From NCBI RefSeq assembly GCF_963678635.1, contig NC_087065.1, positions 36,855,888 to 36,919,887 on the forward strand: a stretch of DNA of 64,000 nt, written 5' to 3'. The stretch is from Symsagittifera roscoffensis (taxonomy: Eukaryota; Xenacoelomorpha; Acoela; Convolutidae). Position 1 is the first letter of the stretch; every line of letters begins with the position of its first letter. Positions 63,601-64,000 of the stretch are shown in pieces. A program made the position numbers and the translations under genes. Under the pieces are notes generated by a model that saw only the letters and a program-made list of their open reading frames with translations, had not been told where the DNA came from and made no database searches.

Positions 63601-64000
63601 CTTCAAATTTATTATACATCGGCAACAAAAGCTCTTTTAGAATAAATTTAGTGTTGTTAGGTCAAAATTTAATGTTCTAATTTAGTATCAAAGGAGGGAG
63701 GTTCAAAACCGCTATTGATTTTTTGTGCAACTAATTAAAAAGATAATCCAGAGTTGCCCATTCATTCATTTTCAGAAAATTTATCATTACCTTGCGTTAC
63801 TTATTCGGCTGCTATGGTATGTTAGCCTATCCAATCCAAATTTTTAATGAATATCTAAATAATGAAACTGCTTTTTAAAGATTTTCGGAGCTCTATTTTT
63901 TATTGCCGTTTAAACTTTCTTATTTTATAACAAAGATGCTTTTAACGTTAATGCAATAAATTAACCTATTTGAAAATGATAAGAACGAATAGACTAGCTC

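Overview
This window is nuclear DNA of an animal, most likely an invertebrate. Evidence: host genes are split into small exons by GT/AG introns; the recognisable genes are metazoan (CYP3-clan-like cytochrome P450, transformer-2-like SR protein, mitochondrial ribosome recycling factor, SEL1L3-like protein); and the rest is AT-rich and packed with eukaryotic transposons (Polinton/Maverick, Helitron, non-LTR, Ty3/Gypsy, pogo, SINE, foldback). I cannot name the species. A 200-base N gap lies at 16271-16470.

Layout. 1-784: two exons of a P450 on +. 830-1704: a dispersed/tandem repeat family. About 2590-4815: a decayed Ty3/Gypsy-like element. 6056-16270: a Polinton/Maverick, its core genes on the minus strand: major capsid protein cut by the N gap, adenain-like protease, a hypothetical protein, and a protein-primed DNA polymerase B with two spliceosomal introns. 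Three small plus-strand ORFs, one possibly PC4-like, are divergent to these across an intergenic region with an ordered 163-bp repeat. 16471-20503: remains of a PHD-finger non-LTR retrotransposon caught in a 1.47-kb duplication that also copies a 56-nt RS-domain exon. 25881-32038: exons of a transformer-2-like gene (RS region, RRM, second RS region), its introns filled with a pogo element, foldbacks, SINEs and a Helitron. 35005-35337: an intronless small zinc-binding protein gene.

39396-63360: a SEL1L3-like gene whose seven exons keep a consistent reading frame (851 codons plus stop): signal peptide, conserved N-terminal segment, LamG-like domain, Sel1 repeats. Its first intron is about 15.1 kb and holds an intronless MRRF gene (43423-44247) and three Helitron-like elements joined head to tail (48204-53981). 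Its fifth intron holds a broken LINE and an unusual set of interlocking perfect inverted repeats (61949-62116).

Most noteworthy: the exact-junction Helitron tandem with its ~155-bp core repeats; the interlocking A-B-A'-B' palindromes; the ordered repeat in the Polinton divergent intergenic region; the duplicated RS exon next to an assembly gap; and a shared terminal hairpin that recurs on several otherwise different short elements. None is a proven new system.
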